From FEN-1219 sp964503125 (GTDB taxonomy: Bacteria; Pseudomonadota; Gammaproteobacteria; Steroidobacterales; Rariloculaceae), in NCBI GenBank assembly GCA_964503125.1, contig CAZCZE010000026.1:1-64000 (forward strand): a DNA stretch of 64,000 bases, given 5' to 3'. Shown here in pieces: positions 47,698 to 57,532 of the stretch (position 1 is the first letter of the stretch; each line of letters starts with the position of its first letter). A program made the position numbers and the translations under genes. The notes below the pieces were generated by a model that was given only the letters and a program-made list of their open reading frames with translations, searched no databases and had not been told where the DNA came from.

Positions 47698-50255
47698 TGC
47701 CGGGAAACACGGGCGCCGGCAGCGAGCGCTCGACGATCGTCGTCGCGAACGCACTCGCGGCGCAGCAGTGGGAAATGCACTTGTCGGCCGCGCAGATCGC
47801 GGGCCGCGCCGCCGCCTGGGCGACGCCGCCGCTCGCGACGTATGCCGCGTGGCTGGAGCGCCTGTGGGCCGACCACGGCGGCGCTCGCGGCGAACCGCTG
47901 ACCGTCGGCCAGTCGGCCGCGCTGTGGCGACGCGTGCTCGCCGAATCCAGCGAGAGCGCCGAGCTCATCGGTCATGCCGGCGCCGCCGAGTGGGCCGCCG
48001 ACGCCTGGCAGCTCCTGCATCGTTGGCGGCTCGATCCGGCCGCGCAGCGCGCTAGATCGGACCAGCTCGACTACCGCGCTTGCTTAAGCTGGTGCCGCAG
48101 CTACCGCGAGCGTCTCGAAGGGCACGGCTGGATCGATAGGGCCGAGCTCGAAGCGACGCTCGCGGCGCGCGCGCTCGGTGGTGCGGAGCGCATCGTCGCG
48201 GCCGACCTCGTCGAACCGTATCCCGCGCGCGCTGCGTTGTTCGCCCAGCTCGAGGCCCAGGTCGGCGCCGTCACCGTGACGACTGCGCCCACGCTCGCCG
48301 CGACGCCGCGCGCTGCGCGGCTCGCGGATTCCGCCGACGAGCTGCGCGCGGCGTTCGCGTGGGCCACCCGACTGCTCGCCGAACGACCGGCCGCGCGCGT
48401 GGCGATCGTCGTGCCCGACGGCGCGCGGCGCCACGACGAAGTCGAGCGGGTCGTCGCGACGGCGATGGGCGACCGATCGTGGCCCGTCGCCTCAAGCGAG
48501 GGCCGCACGCTCGGCGCCGAGCCCATCGTCGGCGCCGCGTTCGATGCGCTCACGTTGCTCGCGCCGCGCACGCCGTACGCCGCGTTCGGCCGTTGGCTGC
48601 GCAGCCCGTTCTTCGCCGCGGCCGCACCGGAAAGCCTCGCCCGCGCCAAGCTCGACCGGCAGCTGCGCGGCGAGCTCGTCTCGCAGCTCTCGTTCGCCAC
48701 CGCCTACCGGTGCGGGCTCAAGGAACGGCTCGAGGCGCAAGCGCCGCAGTCGGCCGCCGCTCTCGCCGCGGCGCTGACGACGCTCGGCGCGGCGCGCAGC
48801 GCGGTGCCGAGCCGTTGGGCGCACCTTTTCACGCGCGTGCTCGCGGCTATCGGTTGGCAGCCACCTGCCGCACGCGCTGCGCTGCTCGGTTGGCATAGCA
48901 GTCTCGACGAGCTCGCGCGGCTCACGCCGATCCTCGGCGAGGTTACGCTCGACGCGGCGCTCGGCGAGCTCGAGCGCATCCTCGGCCGGCCGGGGCCGGC
49001 CGTGCTGCCGCTCTCGGGCGTCCACGTGCTCGGCCGCATCGGCGACGTCGGGCCCGGCTACGCGGGGGCCTGGGTCGCTGGCCTCACAGACGCGGCGTGG
49101 CCGGAGCCGCCGCACGGCAATCCGCTCGTGCCGCTGGGCGTGCAACGCGAGCACGCGATGCCGTATTGCTCGCCGAGCGACGCAGAGGAGCGCTCGGCGC
49201 GTGCGTTCGAGCGGCTCGTGCAGCGCGTGCCGGAGCTCGTCGTCAGTTGGCCCGCGCGCGTCTACGACTACGAGACCGAGCCCAGCCCGGCGATTCGCGG
49301 CTGGCCGCTGCTGACGGCGGCCGAGCTCGACGGCCTGGCAGCGGCCCGGCCGCGCGGCGCCCCCGGGGCGCGCGAGACGGTGGCCGATCCCGCGCCGCCG
49401 CTCGCGGCCACTTACTTGCCGGGCGGCGCGGGCGCGCTCGGTCGCCAGGCGCGCTGTCCGCTGCGTGCGTTCTGCCAAGACCGGCTCGGCGCACGCGAGC
49501 TCGAGCCGCTGCGCTTCGGCCTCTCGCCGCGCCTGCGCGGCATCGCCACGCATCGCGCCGCGGAGCTGCTGCTCAGCGATTTGCCGCCGCAGTCCGAGCT
49601 CGCCGGCCGCGAGGGCGCGGTGGCGGCGAGCGTCGAGCACGCGCTCGCGCGGTCGTTTGGCCGCGCCCGCGCGCCGCTCGCCGAATTGTTCGCGCTCGAA
49701 GCCGAGCAGATCGAGCGCGTGCTCGTCGCGCTGCTGCGGCAGGAAGCCGCGCGCGCGCGGTTTCGTATCGTGGCCGTCGAGGAGCGCAGCGAGTGCACGC
49801 TGGGCCGCTGGACGCTCCGCGCGCGCGTCGACCGCATCGACGAGCTCGCGGACGGCAGTATCGCGATCGTCGACTACAAAACGAGCGCGAGCGCGACGAG
49901 CTCCGATTGGTTCTCGCCGCGGCTTCGCGACGCTCAGGTGCCGCTCTACGCGTCTCACGCAACGGGGCGCGTCGGCGCCGCCGTGGTCGCGCGGCTCACG
50001 CCGTCGGCAACGACCTATTCGGGGCTCTGGCGCGACGACACGTTCCCCGGTCGGCCGAACCATCTCGCGCGCGCGTCGGTCGAGGAGCAGATCGTCATGT
50101 GGCGTGCGCAGCTCGCAGAGCTCGCGACGGAGCTCGCGGCCGGCGACACGCGCATCTTTCTACCCAAGTACGAAGACGCGGCGAAAGCTTATGCGCCGCT
50201 GACCCGTGTCTTCGAGCAGCTCGCACTCGTGCGCGGCGCGGCCGCGCGCTGGTGA
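47697..50255 (+). CDS. AddB/RecB-like PD-(D/E)XK nuclease family DNA-repair protein
   Basis: 852 residues. The N-terminal two thirds resembles an inactivated helicase-like scaffold as in AddB (TPPLATYAAWLERLWADHGG; GVHVLGRIGDVGPGYAGAWV; AGLTDAAWPEPP) without a visible Walker A. The C-terminal nuclease domain begins near residue 580 with QARCPLRAFCQDRLGA, then RGIATHRAAELLL and the active-site strand RIDELADGSIAIVDYKTSAS (D and K of the motif). It matches the family annotated as probable DNA repair proteins paired with an AddA-like helicase, which here follows 4 bp downstream. Overlaps the alaA stop. Confidence 0.87.
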   Translation: MPGNTGAGSERSTIVVANALAAQQWEMHLSAAQIAGRAAAWATPPLATYAAWLERLWADHGGARGEPLTVGQSAALWRRVLAESSESAELIGHAGAAEWAADAWQLLHRWRLDPAAQRARSDQLDYRACLSWCRSYRERLEGHGWIDRAELEATLAARALGGAERIVAADLVEPYPARAALFAQLEAQVGAVTVTTAPTLAATPRAARLADSADELRAAFAWATRLLAERPAARVAIVVPDGARRHDEVERVVATAMGDRSWPVASSEGRTLGAEPIVGAAFDALTLLAPRTPYAAFGRWLRSPFFAAAAPESLARAKLDRQLRGELVSQLSFATAYRCGLKERLEAQAPQSAAALAAALTTLGAARSAVPSRWAHLFTRVLAAIGWQPPAARAALLGWHSSLDELARLTPILGEVTLDAALGELERILGRPGPAVLPLSGVHVLGRIGDVGPGYAGAWVAGLTDAAWPEPPHGNPLVPLGVQREHAMPYCSPSDAEERSARAFERLVQRVPELVVSWPARVYDYETEPSPAIRGWPLLTAAELDGLAAARPRGAPGARETVADPAPPLAATYLPGGAGALGRQARCPLRAFCQDRLGARELEPLRFGLSPRLRGIATHRAAELLLSDLPPQSELAGREGAVAASVEHALARSFGRARAPLAELFALEAEQIERVLVALLRQEAARARFRIVAVEERSECTLGRWTLRARVDRIDELADGSIAIVDYKTSASATSSDWFSPRLRDAQVPLYASHATGRVGAAVVARLTPSATTYSGLWRDDTFPGRPNHLARASVEEQIVMWRAQLAELATELAAGDTRIFLPKYEDAAKAYAPLTRVFEQLALVRGAAARW

Positions 50256-50259
50256 CGCG

Positions 50260-53200
50260 ATGAGCGACGCCGCAGCCAGAGCCGAGGCCCTGGACCCGAC
50301 TCGCTCGTTCATCGTCCAAGCCCCGGCGGGCTCGGGCAAGACCGAGCTCCTGATCCAGCGTTACCTTGCGTTGCTCGCGACGGTGCGTGAGCCCGAGCAG
50401 GTGGTCGCGATCACGTTTACGCGCAAAGCCGCCGCGGAGATGCGGCGCCGCGTTCTGCGCGCGCTGCAAGCTGCGGCCGACGACGCACCGAGCGAGCGGC
50501 CGCACGAACACACTGCGTTCGAGCTCGCTCGCGCCGCGATCGCACGCGACGCGGCGCTCGATTGGCGCCTGCTCGCGCAACCGCTGCGCCTGCGCATCGA
50601 CACGCTCGATGCGTTCAATGCCTGGCTCGCGCGGCGGCTGCCCGTGCTCGCCGACGGCGTCGCAGCCGCGGGGATCGCCGAAAAAGCCGACGACCTCTAC
50701 GCCCACGCCGCGCGCCGCACGGTCGCCGCGATCACGGGCGACGAGGCGGCGGTCACGCGAAGCTTGCGCACCTTGCTGCGCGACCTCGGCAACGACTTCG
50801 AGCAGCTCGAGAAGCTGTTGGCCAAGATGCTGCCACGGCGCGACCAGTGGCTGCGGACGCTCGCCGCCGGCACGCCGGCGGCGCTGCGTGAGCTGCTCGA
50901 GGGCGCGTTGCAGCGGCTCGTCGACGACGAGCTTGCCGCCGTCGCCGCGCTCTGCGACGAGCGGCTGCTCACGGCGCTCGCACCGCTGCTGAAGCACGCG
51001 GCCGGCACGGCGGCCGACGGGTTGCGCGCCGCGCTCGCGCCGTGGCTCGCGCTCGAGACGCCGCCGGCGACGGGACCGATCGCGCTCGCTGCGTGGCGCG
51101 GCATCGCGGCGCTGTTGCTCACGAAGAAAGGCGAGTGGCGTGTGCGCATCGCAAAACCGGAAGGGTTCGGCCCGCAGCACGCTGAGCTAGGCAAGCGCTT
51201 GCTGGCGCTGCTCGACGAGCTGAAGTCCCGCGAGTCGCTACGCGCGGCGCTCGCGACCGTGGCCTCGCTGCCCGATGCGCACTACACGGACGAGCAATGG
51301 CGGAGCCTCGCGGCGCTGCAAGTCGTGCTCGTGCGGCTCGCCGCCGAGCTCAAGGTCGTGTTCGCGGAACGGCGCACGATCGACTTCGTCGAGCTTGCGC
51401 TCGCCGCACAACGCGCGCTCGGGCACGTCGACGCACCGTCGGAGCTGCTGCTCGCGCTCGACCGGCGGATTCAGCACCTGCTCGTCGACGAATTTCAGGA
51501 CACGTCGCAGTCCCAGCGGCGTTTGCTCGAGCTACTGACGGCGGGCTGGCAACCCGACGACGGCCGCACACTGTTTCTCGTCGGCGACCCGATGCAGTCG
51601 ATCTATCGCTTTCGCGACGCGGACATGTCGCTGTTCCTGCTCGCGCAGCGGCGCGGCATCGGCAACGTGCGGCTGGAGAGCCTCACGCTGCGCGAGAACT
51701 TTCGCAGCGCGCCAGCGGTCGTCGACTGGGTCAACACGGCGTTCGCCGGCGTCTTTCCGCCGGCGGACGAGCTCGCCAGCGGCCGCGCCGCATTTCACGC
51801 GAGCCATGCCGCGCGCCCGGCCGCAACCGAGCAGTTCGTGCGGATGCACGCCGCCGAGCCGGGTCCCGGCCTCGAGGCCGCGCGCGTCGTCGCAATCCTC
51901 GACGAAGAGCTGCGCCGCAACCGCGAGCAGTCGATCGCCGTGCTCGTGCAGAGCCGCACGCATCTCGAAGGCTTACGCGAGCGGTTGCGCGAGCAAGGAT
52001 TTGCCGTGCACGCCGTGGAGATCGACACGTTGGCCGAGCAACCGGTCGCGCAAGATCTCGCCGGGTTGACGCGCGCGCTGTTGCACCTCGACGATCGGAT
52101 CGCCTGGCTCGCGCTGCTGCACGCGCCCTGGTGCGGGCTCACGTGGGCCGATCTCGACGCGCTGTGCCGTGACGACTCGCGCGCGGCAATTTGGGATCTG
52201 CTCCAGCAACCGGCGCGGCTTGCAGCAATGAGCGCCGACGGCCGGAGGCGCGCGCAGGCCGTCGTCGCCACGCTCGCCGAGGCGTTCGCGCGCCGCGAGC
52301 AAGCGCCGCTCTGCCGCTGGGTCGAGCAGACCTGGGCCGCGCTCGGCGGACACTCTTGTCTCGACCACGCCGCGGAGCGGCTCGCCGCCGAGCAGTTCTT
52401 CGCGCTGCTGGGCGGTGCCGAGCGAGGAGGGGATCTCGACGATCCTGCGATGCTCGACGGCATGCTCGACACGATCCAGCCCCAAGCGGACCCGCCACGC
52501 GAGCGCGGCATCGAAATCATGACGATGCATCGCGCCAAGGGCCTCGAGTTCGACACGGTCGTGCTACTCGGGCTCGCGCGCGAGCCGCGGCCCGACGAGG
52601 CCAAGGCCCTGCAGTGGTTGACGCGCAGCGCCGGCGACGGCGCCGACGATCTCATCATGGCGCCCGCCGCGTTCGCGGCGAGCGCAGAGGCCGAGCGCCT
52701 CGTCGACTTCGTGCGGCGCGCGGAGCGCCGCCGCGACCTCGCAGAGCGGGCACGACTGCTCTACGTCGCGACGACGAGGGCGCGCGAGCGTCTGCATCTG
52801 GTGTGGCAATTGCCGGCGGCGGCCGACGAGCCGGAGCAGCGCACGTTGCTGGCCCACCTGTGGCCGCTCGCAGCCGCGACCGTGGGCCGGAGCGCGGCGC
52901 TTGTCGGTGACACCGGCCCCCCGCAGGCACTCACGCCCGTGCTGCGCCGGCTAGTTGCGCCCGCGCGTGCCGCGAGCGCAGCGCCCGCGGCGCCGCTCCC
53001 AGCGCCGGCGGCGCCGCGACCCGAGTTCGTTTGGGCCGGCGCGGCAGCAGTGCACGTCGGCACGGTCGTGCATCGCTACTTGCAGCGCATCGCCGACGAC
53101 GGCCTCGAGCTCTGGAGCTCGCGCATCGGCGCGCAGCGTGGCGCGTTTGCGCGCGAGCTCGAGCTGCTCGGCGTCGAGCCGCAAGCGGTTGCGGCCGCGG

Positions 53201-53580
53201 CCGAGCGCGTTGTGGTGGCACTCGATGGCGCGCTCGCGGACCCGCGGGGTCGCTGGGTGCTCGGGCCACACGACGAGGCGAGCTCCGAGCTCAAAATGAC
53301 GATCCGCGCGGGCGATGCTCTCGAGCACGTGCGTCTCGATCGCACGTTCGTGGCGGAAGGGCGGCGCTGGATCGTGGATTTCAAGACGAGTCAGCACGAA
53401 GGCGGCGAGCTTACGGCGTTCCTCGAGTCCGAGACCGCTCGTTACGCTCCGCAGCTCGAGCGCTATGCGAGCGCGATCGCCGCGATCGACACCCGACCCG
53501 TGCAGCTGGCTTTGTATTTCCCGTTGCTCGGCGAGCTGCGCGCGTGGCCCGCCGCCGCTACAGAGTCCCGCCGATCATGA
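50260..53580 (+). CDS. UvrD/AddA-like ATP-dependent helicase-nuclease
   Basis: 1106 residues from ATG 50260 (MSDAAARAEALDPTRSFIVQ). SF1A helicase motifs: Walker A VQAPAGSGKTELLIQRYL, AITFTRKAAAEMRRRVL, Walker B HLLVDEFQDTSQSQ, VGDPMQSIYRFRDADMSLFL, LRENFRSAPAVVDWVN and MTMHRAKGLEFDTVVLLGLA, then LLYVATTRARERLHLVW. A C-terminal RecB-type nuclease signature ends the protein: RWIVDFKTSQHEGGEL. With the upstream AddB-like protein it should form a heterodimeric end-processing machine for recombination repair. It overlaps convergent gspN by 23 bp. Confidence 0.9.
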   Translation: MSDAAARAEALDPTRSFIVQAPAGSGKTELLIQRYLALLATVREPEQVVAITFTRKAAAEMRRRVLRALQAAADDAPSERPHEHTAFELARAAIARDAALDWRLLAQPLRLRIDTLDAFNAWLARRLPVLADGVAAAGIAEKADDLYAHAARRTVAAITGDEAAVTRSLRTLLRDLGNDFEQLEKLLAKMLPRRDQWLRTLAAGTPAALRELLEGALQRLVDDELAAVAALCDERLLTALAPLLKHAAGTAADGLRAALAPWLALETPPATGPIALAAWRGIAALLLTKKGEWRVRIAKPEGFGPQHAELGKRLLALLDELKSRESLRAALATVASLPDAHYTDEQWRSLAALQVVLVRLAAELKVVFAERRTIDFVELALAAQRALGHVDAPSELLLALDRRIQHLLVDEFQDTSQSQRRLLELLTAGWQPDDGRTLFLVGDPMQSIYRFRDADMSLFLLAQRRGIGNVRLESLTLRENFRSAPAVVDWVNTAFAGVFPPADELASGRAAFHASHAARPAATEQFVRMHAAEPGPGLEAARVVAILDEELRRNREQSIAVLVQSRTHLEGLRERLREQGFAVHAVEIDTLAEQPVAQDLAGLTRALLHLDDRIAWLALLHAPWCGLTWADLDALCRDDSRAAIWDLLQQPARLAAMSADGRRRAQAVVATLAEAFARREQAPLCRWVEQTWAALGGHSCLDHAAERLAAEQFFALLGGAERGGDLDDPAMLDGMLDTIQPQADPPRERGIEIMTMHRAKGLEFDTVVLLGLAREPRPDEAKALQWLTRSAGDGADDLIMAPAAFAASAEAERLVDFVRRAERRRDLAERARLLYVATTRARERLHLVWQLPAAADEPEQRTLLAHLWPLAAATVGRSAALVGDTGPPQALTPVLRRLVAPARAASAAPAAPLPAPAAPRPEFVWAGAAAVHVGTVVHRYLQRIADDGLELWSSRIGAQRGAFARELELLGVEPQAVAAAAERVVVALDGALADPRGRWVLGPHDEASSELKMTIRAGDALEHVRLDRTFVAEGRRWIVDFKTSQHEGGELTAFLESETARYAPQLERYASAIAAIDTRPVQLALYFPLLGELRAWPAAATESRRS

Positions 53581-54304
53581 GGTGGTAACGACCTTGTGCA
53601 TCGAGCTCGCCGCCTGAAAAAGCGAGTCCCTCCACGAGCGACTCGTCGGCGCCTGGCCGGGGCGCGACGAACGCATCGAACGTGAAAGCGCGCGCCGCGT
53701 CGATCGTGACCGTGCCGGTAACGGCGAGCGGGCCGCCTTCATCGGCGAACTGAGCCGCGACCTCGCGGTCGGCCACCGGCACGAACGTCGCTTTGTAGTT
53801 GCCGAGAGCGACCAAAGTGCTGCTGCCGAGCGGTGTCGCCTCGAGACCCGCGAGCCTGAGCTCGCCGATGACGCTCGTGGGCCATCCGTCCACGAGCTCG
53901 AGCGACTCGAGCGTGACGCTCGCCTGGCCGCGCATCCCGCTGATCGGCAAGATCGCGGCGAGTGCCGACAGTGTCGTCGCACCGCGCAACGCGTCGAAGC
54001 GCACGCGGCTCGACGTGGCCGTGAGCTCCGTGCTCACGAAACCGTCGGGAATCCGCGCCTCGACCGTCCCCGCCACCCGACCGAGCAGCAGCGACCACGG
54101 ACGGATGCGCCAGCGCACGGCCTCGGCCCGGAAGCCCCCGAAGGAGCCACTCAGCGCGCCACCCGACCACAGCGTGCCTTCGACACCGGCGACGGCGACC
54201 TCGGCAGGGGCAAACCAGCGTATGGCCGTGGTAGCCGGGAACGTCGCCAGCGTGAACGCGAGATAGGCGCCCACGCCCAACGCCAACCATGACCAGCGAC
54301 TCAT
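53558..54304 (-). CDS. gspN: Type II secretion system protein N
   Basis: 248 residues with one N-terminal membrane helix (WLALGVGAYLAFTLATFPAT) and a periplasmic domain: VEGTLWSGGALSGSFGGFRA, then RIRPWSLLLGRVAGTVEARI, characteristic of GspN. Its role in the secretion machine is accessory. It is the last gene of the gspG-N run. The 3' end overlaps the convergent helicase gene by 23 bp. Confidence 0.88.
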   Translation of the reverse strand: MSRWSWLALGVGAYLAFTLATFPATTAIRWFAPAEVAVAGVEGTLWSGGALSGSFGGFRAEAVRWRIRPWSLLLGRVAGTVEARIPDGFVSTELTATSSRVRFDALRGATTLSALAAILPISGMRGQASVTLESLELVDGWPTSVIGELRLAGLEATPLGSSTLVALGNYKATFVPVADREVAAQFADEGGPLAVTGTVTIDAARAFTFDAFVAPRPGADESLVEGLAFSGGELDAQGRYHLMIGGTL

Positions 54305-54308
54305 GACC

Positions 54309-54776
54309 CTAGAGCCTGCGCAACGAGACCTGGCCGTTCACGAGCCCGGGCTCGCGCGCGCTGTTGAACGAGGCGGTCTCGACGTCGACGCCGTAGGTGC
54401 CGCGTAGCGTGACGAGCCACGCGACGAGCGCATCGAACGACGCGCCCTGCAGCGTCACGTTGATGCCGCTTGGCCCGTTTTGCTGCGTGCGGGGATGACC
54501 CAGGCCGTGAGCCGCCGCCGTATTGTCGACCACGACGAGCAGGGTTTGGTTGGTCCCCTCACGATTGGCCACGTTCGCACCGGGCTGAGCGGCTTCGACC
54601 CGCGTCACGTCCGCCAACAGCTGCTGCTTCGTTTCGACGCTCGTGCGCAGCTCGGCCGTCCTATCGCCAAGCGGCTTCAGCACCAAACCCCACAGTACGA
54701 TGACGGCGGCCGCGACGGCGCCCACAACGACGATCCAGCGCTCGCGCGATTGCAGGCCGAAGAACCACGCCTTCAT
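54309..54776 (-). CDS. gspM: Type II secretion system protein M
   Basis: 155 residues from ATG 54776: a membrane helix near the N-terminus (RERWIVVVGAVAAAVIVLWG) followed by a ferredoxin-like periplasmic domain (GASFDALVAWLVTLRGTYGV). GspM joins GspL in the inner-membrane platform. ATG overlaps the gspL stop. The upstream part of this frame is only the shadow of gspL. Confidence 0.88.
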   Translation of the reverse strand: MKAWFFGLQSRERWIVVVGAVAAAVIVLWGLVLKPLGDRTAELRTSVETKQQLLADVTRVEAAQPGANVANREGTNQTLLVVVDNTAAAHGLGHPRTQQNGPSGINVTLQGASFDALVAWLVTLRGTYGVDVETASFNSAREPGLVNGQVSLRRL

Positions 54777-55996
54777 GGCGCCACTCCGACGACGCGCACG
54801 CGACCCTCGGTGCCCGCGTCGCTCTCGTTGGCCGCTTCGATCTCGACGTCGAAACGCCTTGTCTGCTCGAGCGTGCGCGAGAACTCGTCGAGCTTGACCA
54901 CGCTCGGCACGATGATCTGTAGGTCCATCGTGCGGTTGCGATAGCTCAGCGCTTGGACACGCGTGTCGGCATCGCGCGCCGCGACGATCGCGGCGAGCGT
55001 GCTCAGGAACCCGTCGCTCGTCGTATCCGTGCCCGCGCCGAGCCGCTGCCGCACTTCGCGCTCGCATCCCGACGTGCTCGAGTCGCCGACCACGCGTTGG
55101 CACGTAGCTGCGACGAGCTCCGTGAGCTCGGCGTCGGCCCGCCGCAACTGCACGAACTGTGCGCCTTGCAGCACGAACGCGAGCGCCACGCTCGCCGCCA
55201 CGAGACCGGCGGCCGGGCGCCACGGTTTGAGCGCGGCGCCCCAGTTCGACCGCGGCGCATAGGGGCCTTGCAGCAGGTTCGTGCCGGGCCGCTGAGCGAG
55301 CGTCGCGGCGAGGTGCGGGAACACACCGTCGCTCGCGACTTTGAATTCGGCGCTCGCGAACTCGGAGTCGAGCTCCGTCAATTCGTGTAGGTAACGAGCG
55401 TGCCCCGGCTCGTCGGTGAAGACGCGCACGTGCTTGAGCTCGGGCTCGTCCGGCTTGCGCGCGAGCACGATGTCGAGCGTCTGGCGCAACGTGAGCCCGT
55501 CGAACGCGAAGGGAGGCTTGCCCGGCTTGCGGCCCGAGATGCGCCCGCCCTCGATGACCAACACGAGCGTGTTCGGGATATCGGGGACGCCGTCGATCTC
55601 GGAGCACAGCGCCTGAGGCGCGAGGCCGGCTGCGCGCAGCTGCGCGAGCCAAGCGTCCATGCGCCCCGTGGCGACGGCCGCGATTTGCGTCGCGCCCGAC
55701 GGGAGACGCGCACCGATCGCGATCGCCATGTGCTCGACATCGTCGGCCAGCGACTCCTCGAGCGAGAAGGGCGCGATTTGGCGGAGCCTTGCTTGACTCG
55801 CGGCGGGAAGCTCGGCCTGTGACGTCAGCACGTCGACGGCGTCGACGAGCACCGTGCAGCGGCGGCCCGCGGTCGCGGGTCGCGCCGCGCTGAGCGAACC
55901 GCGTCCCACGCTGCCGACGAGGTGACCCGTCGCGTCGAACGCCGCCCACGTCGCGGGACCGGTCTCGGACAAACGAACGAACAGCGTGTCGGCCAA
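54773..55996 (-). CDS. gspL: Type II secretion system protein L
   Basis: 407 residues from TTG 55996. A cytoplasmic actin-like domain (1-235; QIAPFSLEESLADDVEHMAI, then LPSGATQIAAVATGRMDAWL) links to the GspE ATPase in relatives. A membrane helix follows (about 255-275, AAGLVAASVALAFVLQGAQF), then a periplasmic ferredoxin-like domain. The TTG follows the gspK TAA by one base, and no ATG fits the N-terminus. Confidence 0.9.
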   Translation of the reverse strand: MADTLFVRLSETGPATWAAFDATGHLVGSVGRGSLSAARPATAGRRCTVLVDAVDVLTSQAELPAASQARLRQIAPFSLEESLADDVEHMAIAIGARLPSGATQIAAVATGRMDAWLAQLRAAGLAPQALCSEIDGVPDIPNTLVLVIEGGRISGRKPGKPPFAFDGLTLRQTLDIVLARKPDEPELKHVRVFTDEPGHARYLHELTELDSEFASAEFKVASDGVFPHLAATLAQRPGTNLLQGPYAPRSNWGAALKPWRPAAGLVAASVALAFVLQGAQFVQLRRADAELTELVAATCQRVVGDSSTSGCEREVRQRLGAGTDTTSDGFLSTLAAIVAARDADTRVQALSYRNRTMDLQIIVPSVVKLDEFSRTLEQTRRFDVEIEAANESDAGTEGRVRVVGVAP

Positions 55997-55997
55997 G

Positions 55998-56924
55998 TTA
56001 TTCGACTCCGAGACTACGGAACAGCGCCCGCGTGATTCCGCTGCGATCGCGCTGCAACACCGAGCGCATCGTTAGCTGATTTGTACCGAGCGTCACCGTC
56101 GCGGTCAACAAAAAATGCTCGCTGACGCCGTCGATCGTCTGCAGCACGTCGGGCTCCACGAGCCCCGCAAACGTGTCGTCGATGTCGAGGAACTCGGCGC
56201 CCGCGCGCTGCTCGACGAGCGACGCGGCCGTGCCGATGTCGATGTTGTCGGATAGCGAAGCCAACACGACGTCGGAAGCCGTATTGACGTTGAGCTTCGT
56301 GCCCTGCGGCAGCGCCGTGAGATACGGCGCCAACCGCGAGTAGCTCTCGCGGTCCATGCCGGCGATCGCAAGGAGCTCGGATACCGAGGTGATCGTCGAG
56401 TTCGCGGTGCGATAGGGCGGGTCGGAGCCGCTGTAGACGACGTCCTCGCCGCCCGTCGGAAAGCGCAACTCCGTGTCCGCGTCGAGCCAATCGACGACGG
56501 CGCCCGCGAGGGCCGGGTCGACTTCGACGAGCGCAAGCAGCCGCTCGAACTCTTTCCGCGCAAGCTCGTTCTCCGTGCCGTCGCGCGCGATGAGGTTGTT
56601 GAGGTTGAACCGGCCTTGGAGATCTTCGAGCCTGCCCTGGATGGCGCCACCGTCGACGGGCAGCGGCGGCAGCTCGACGGCCCACTGCTCGCCGAGATGG
56701 TCGGTGTCGGGCGAGTCGACGAGATCCTGACGCAGGATGTCGGCCGCCCACGCCTCGGCGCCTTGCACGTACATCAAGCCTTGGTCGGCCGCGAGGGCTG
56801 CCTCGGCCCGCCGTTGATCGAGCTTTCCTTGCCAGACGAGATTGACGGCGATCATCGTGCCGATTGCCACGATGAGAATCGCCGTGATGACGGCCACACC
56901 GCGTTGCGATCGACGCGACGTCAT
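55998..56924 (-). CDS. gspK: Type II secretion system minor pseudopilin K
   Basis: 308 residues, the large minor pseudopilin at the tip of the pseudopilus. The prepilin leader is MTSRRSQRG followed by VAVITAILIVAIGTMIAVNL; GspK lacks the usual Glu5. The body has LEDLQGRFNLNNLI, YLTALPQGTKLNVNTASDVV and the Ca-binding alpha domain. ATG 56924 overlaps the gspJ stop. Confidence 0.92.
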   Translation of the reverse strand: MTSRRSQRGVAVITAILIVAIGTMIAVNLVWQGKLDQRRAEAALAADQGLMYVQGAEAWAADILRQDLVDSPDTDHLGEQWAVELPPLPVDGGAIQGRLEDLQGRFNLNNLIARDGTENELARKEFERLLALVEVDPALAGAVVDWLDADTELRFPTGGEDVVYSGSDPPYRTANSTITSVSELLAIAGMDRESYSRLAPYLTALPQGTKLNVNTASDVVLASLSDNIDIGTAASLVEQRAGAEFLDIDDTFAGLVEPDVLQTIDGVSEHFLLTATVTLGTNQLTMRSVLQRDRSGITRALFRSLGVE

Positions 56925-57532
56925 CCGCTCGTCTCCACGAGCCGCGACACGCGCCCGAAGTCCGTAAGCTCGATTGCGAACTCGACGGCGCGCGGCCGCG
57001 CGATGAGCCGTTGGGGTCCTGCGAGATCGAGCGGCGGCCAGTCGAGGTGCCATTGCCCCGCGGTATCGAGGAAGCGGACCTCGACGCTGTCGACACCCTC
57101 GAGCAGCTCCTGGCGTACCGGCGGCGTCGACAGCGTGCGATCCATGACCGTCCAGTGCCAACGCACGAGCTTGTCTTCCTCCCAGTCGTAGGCGACGCGC
57201 AGAACCGTGCCGCGCGGCAGGCCGGCCGGATTCGCCCAGCCGGCGCGGCTGAACTCGAGTGCAAACTGGGCGCTCGGGTCGGCGAGCATGCTCGGCTGAT
57301 AGCTCTCGCCTTGCTCTTCGCGCGTCGCACGGGGATGCAGCTGCGCGAGATCCTGCATCACGAGCCGCATCGCGAGCTGGATCTCTTGCCAGCGCTCCGT
57401 TCTCACCCGTGCCTGCGTCTGCTGATCGACGACCCGGCTCAAGCCCACGAACGCCATGACGCCGATGACGGCCACGATCGCGATCGCGACGAGCAGCTCG
57501 ACGAGCGTGAAACCTCTCGACGTGCGTTTCAT
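56921..57532 (-). CDS. gspJ: Type II secretion system minor pseudopilin J
   Basis: 203 residues with prepilin leader MKRTSRG/FTLVELLVAIAIVA (Glu5 present) and a body typical of GspJ: MRLVMQDLAQLHPRATREEQ, DKLVRWHWTVMDRT and LLEGVDSVEVRFLDTAGQW. ATG 57532 overlaps the gspI stop by 4 bp. Confidence 0.93.
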   Translation of the reverse strand: MKRTSRGFTLVELLVAIAIVAVIGVMAFVGLSRVVDQQTQARVRTERWQEIQLAMRLVMQDLAQLHPRATREEQGESYQPSMLADPSAQFALEFSRAGWANPAGLPRGTVLRVAYDWEEDKLVRWHWTVMDRTLSTPPVRQELLEGVDSVEVRFLDTAGQWHLDWPPLDLAGPQRLIARPRAVEFAIELTDFGRVSRLVETSG

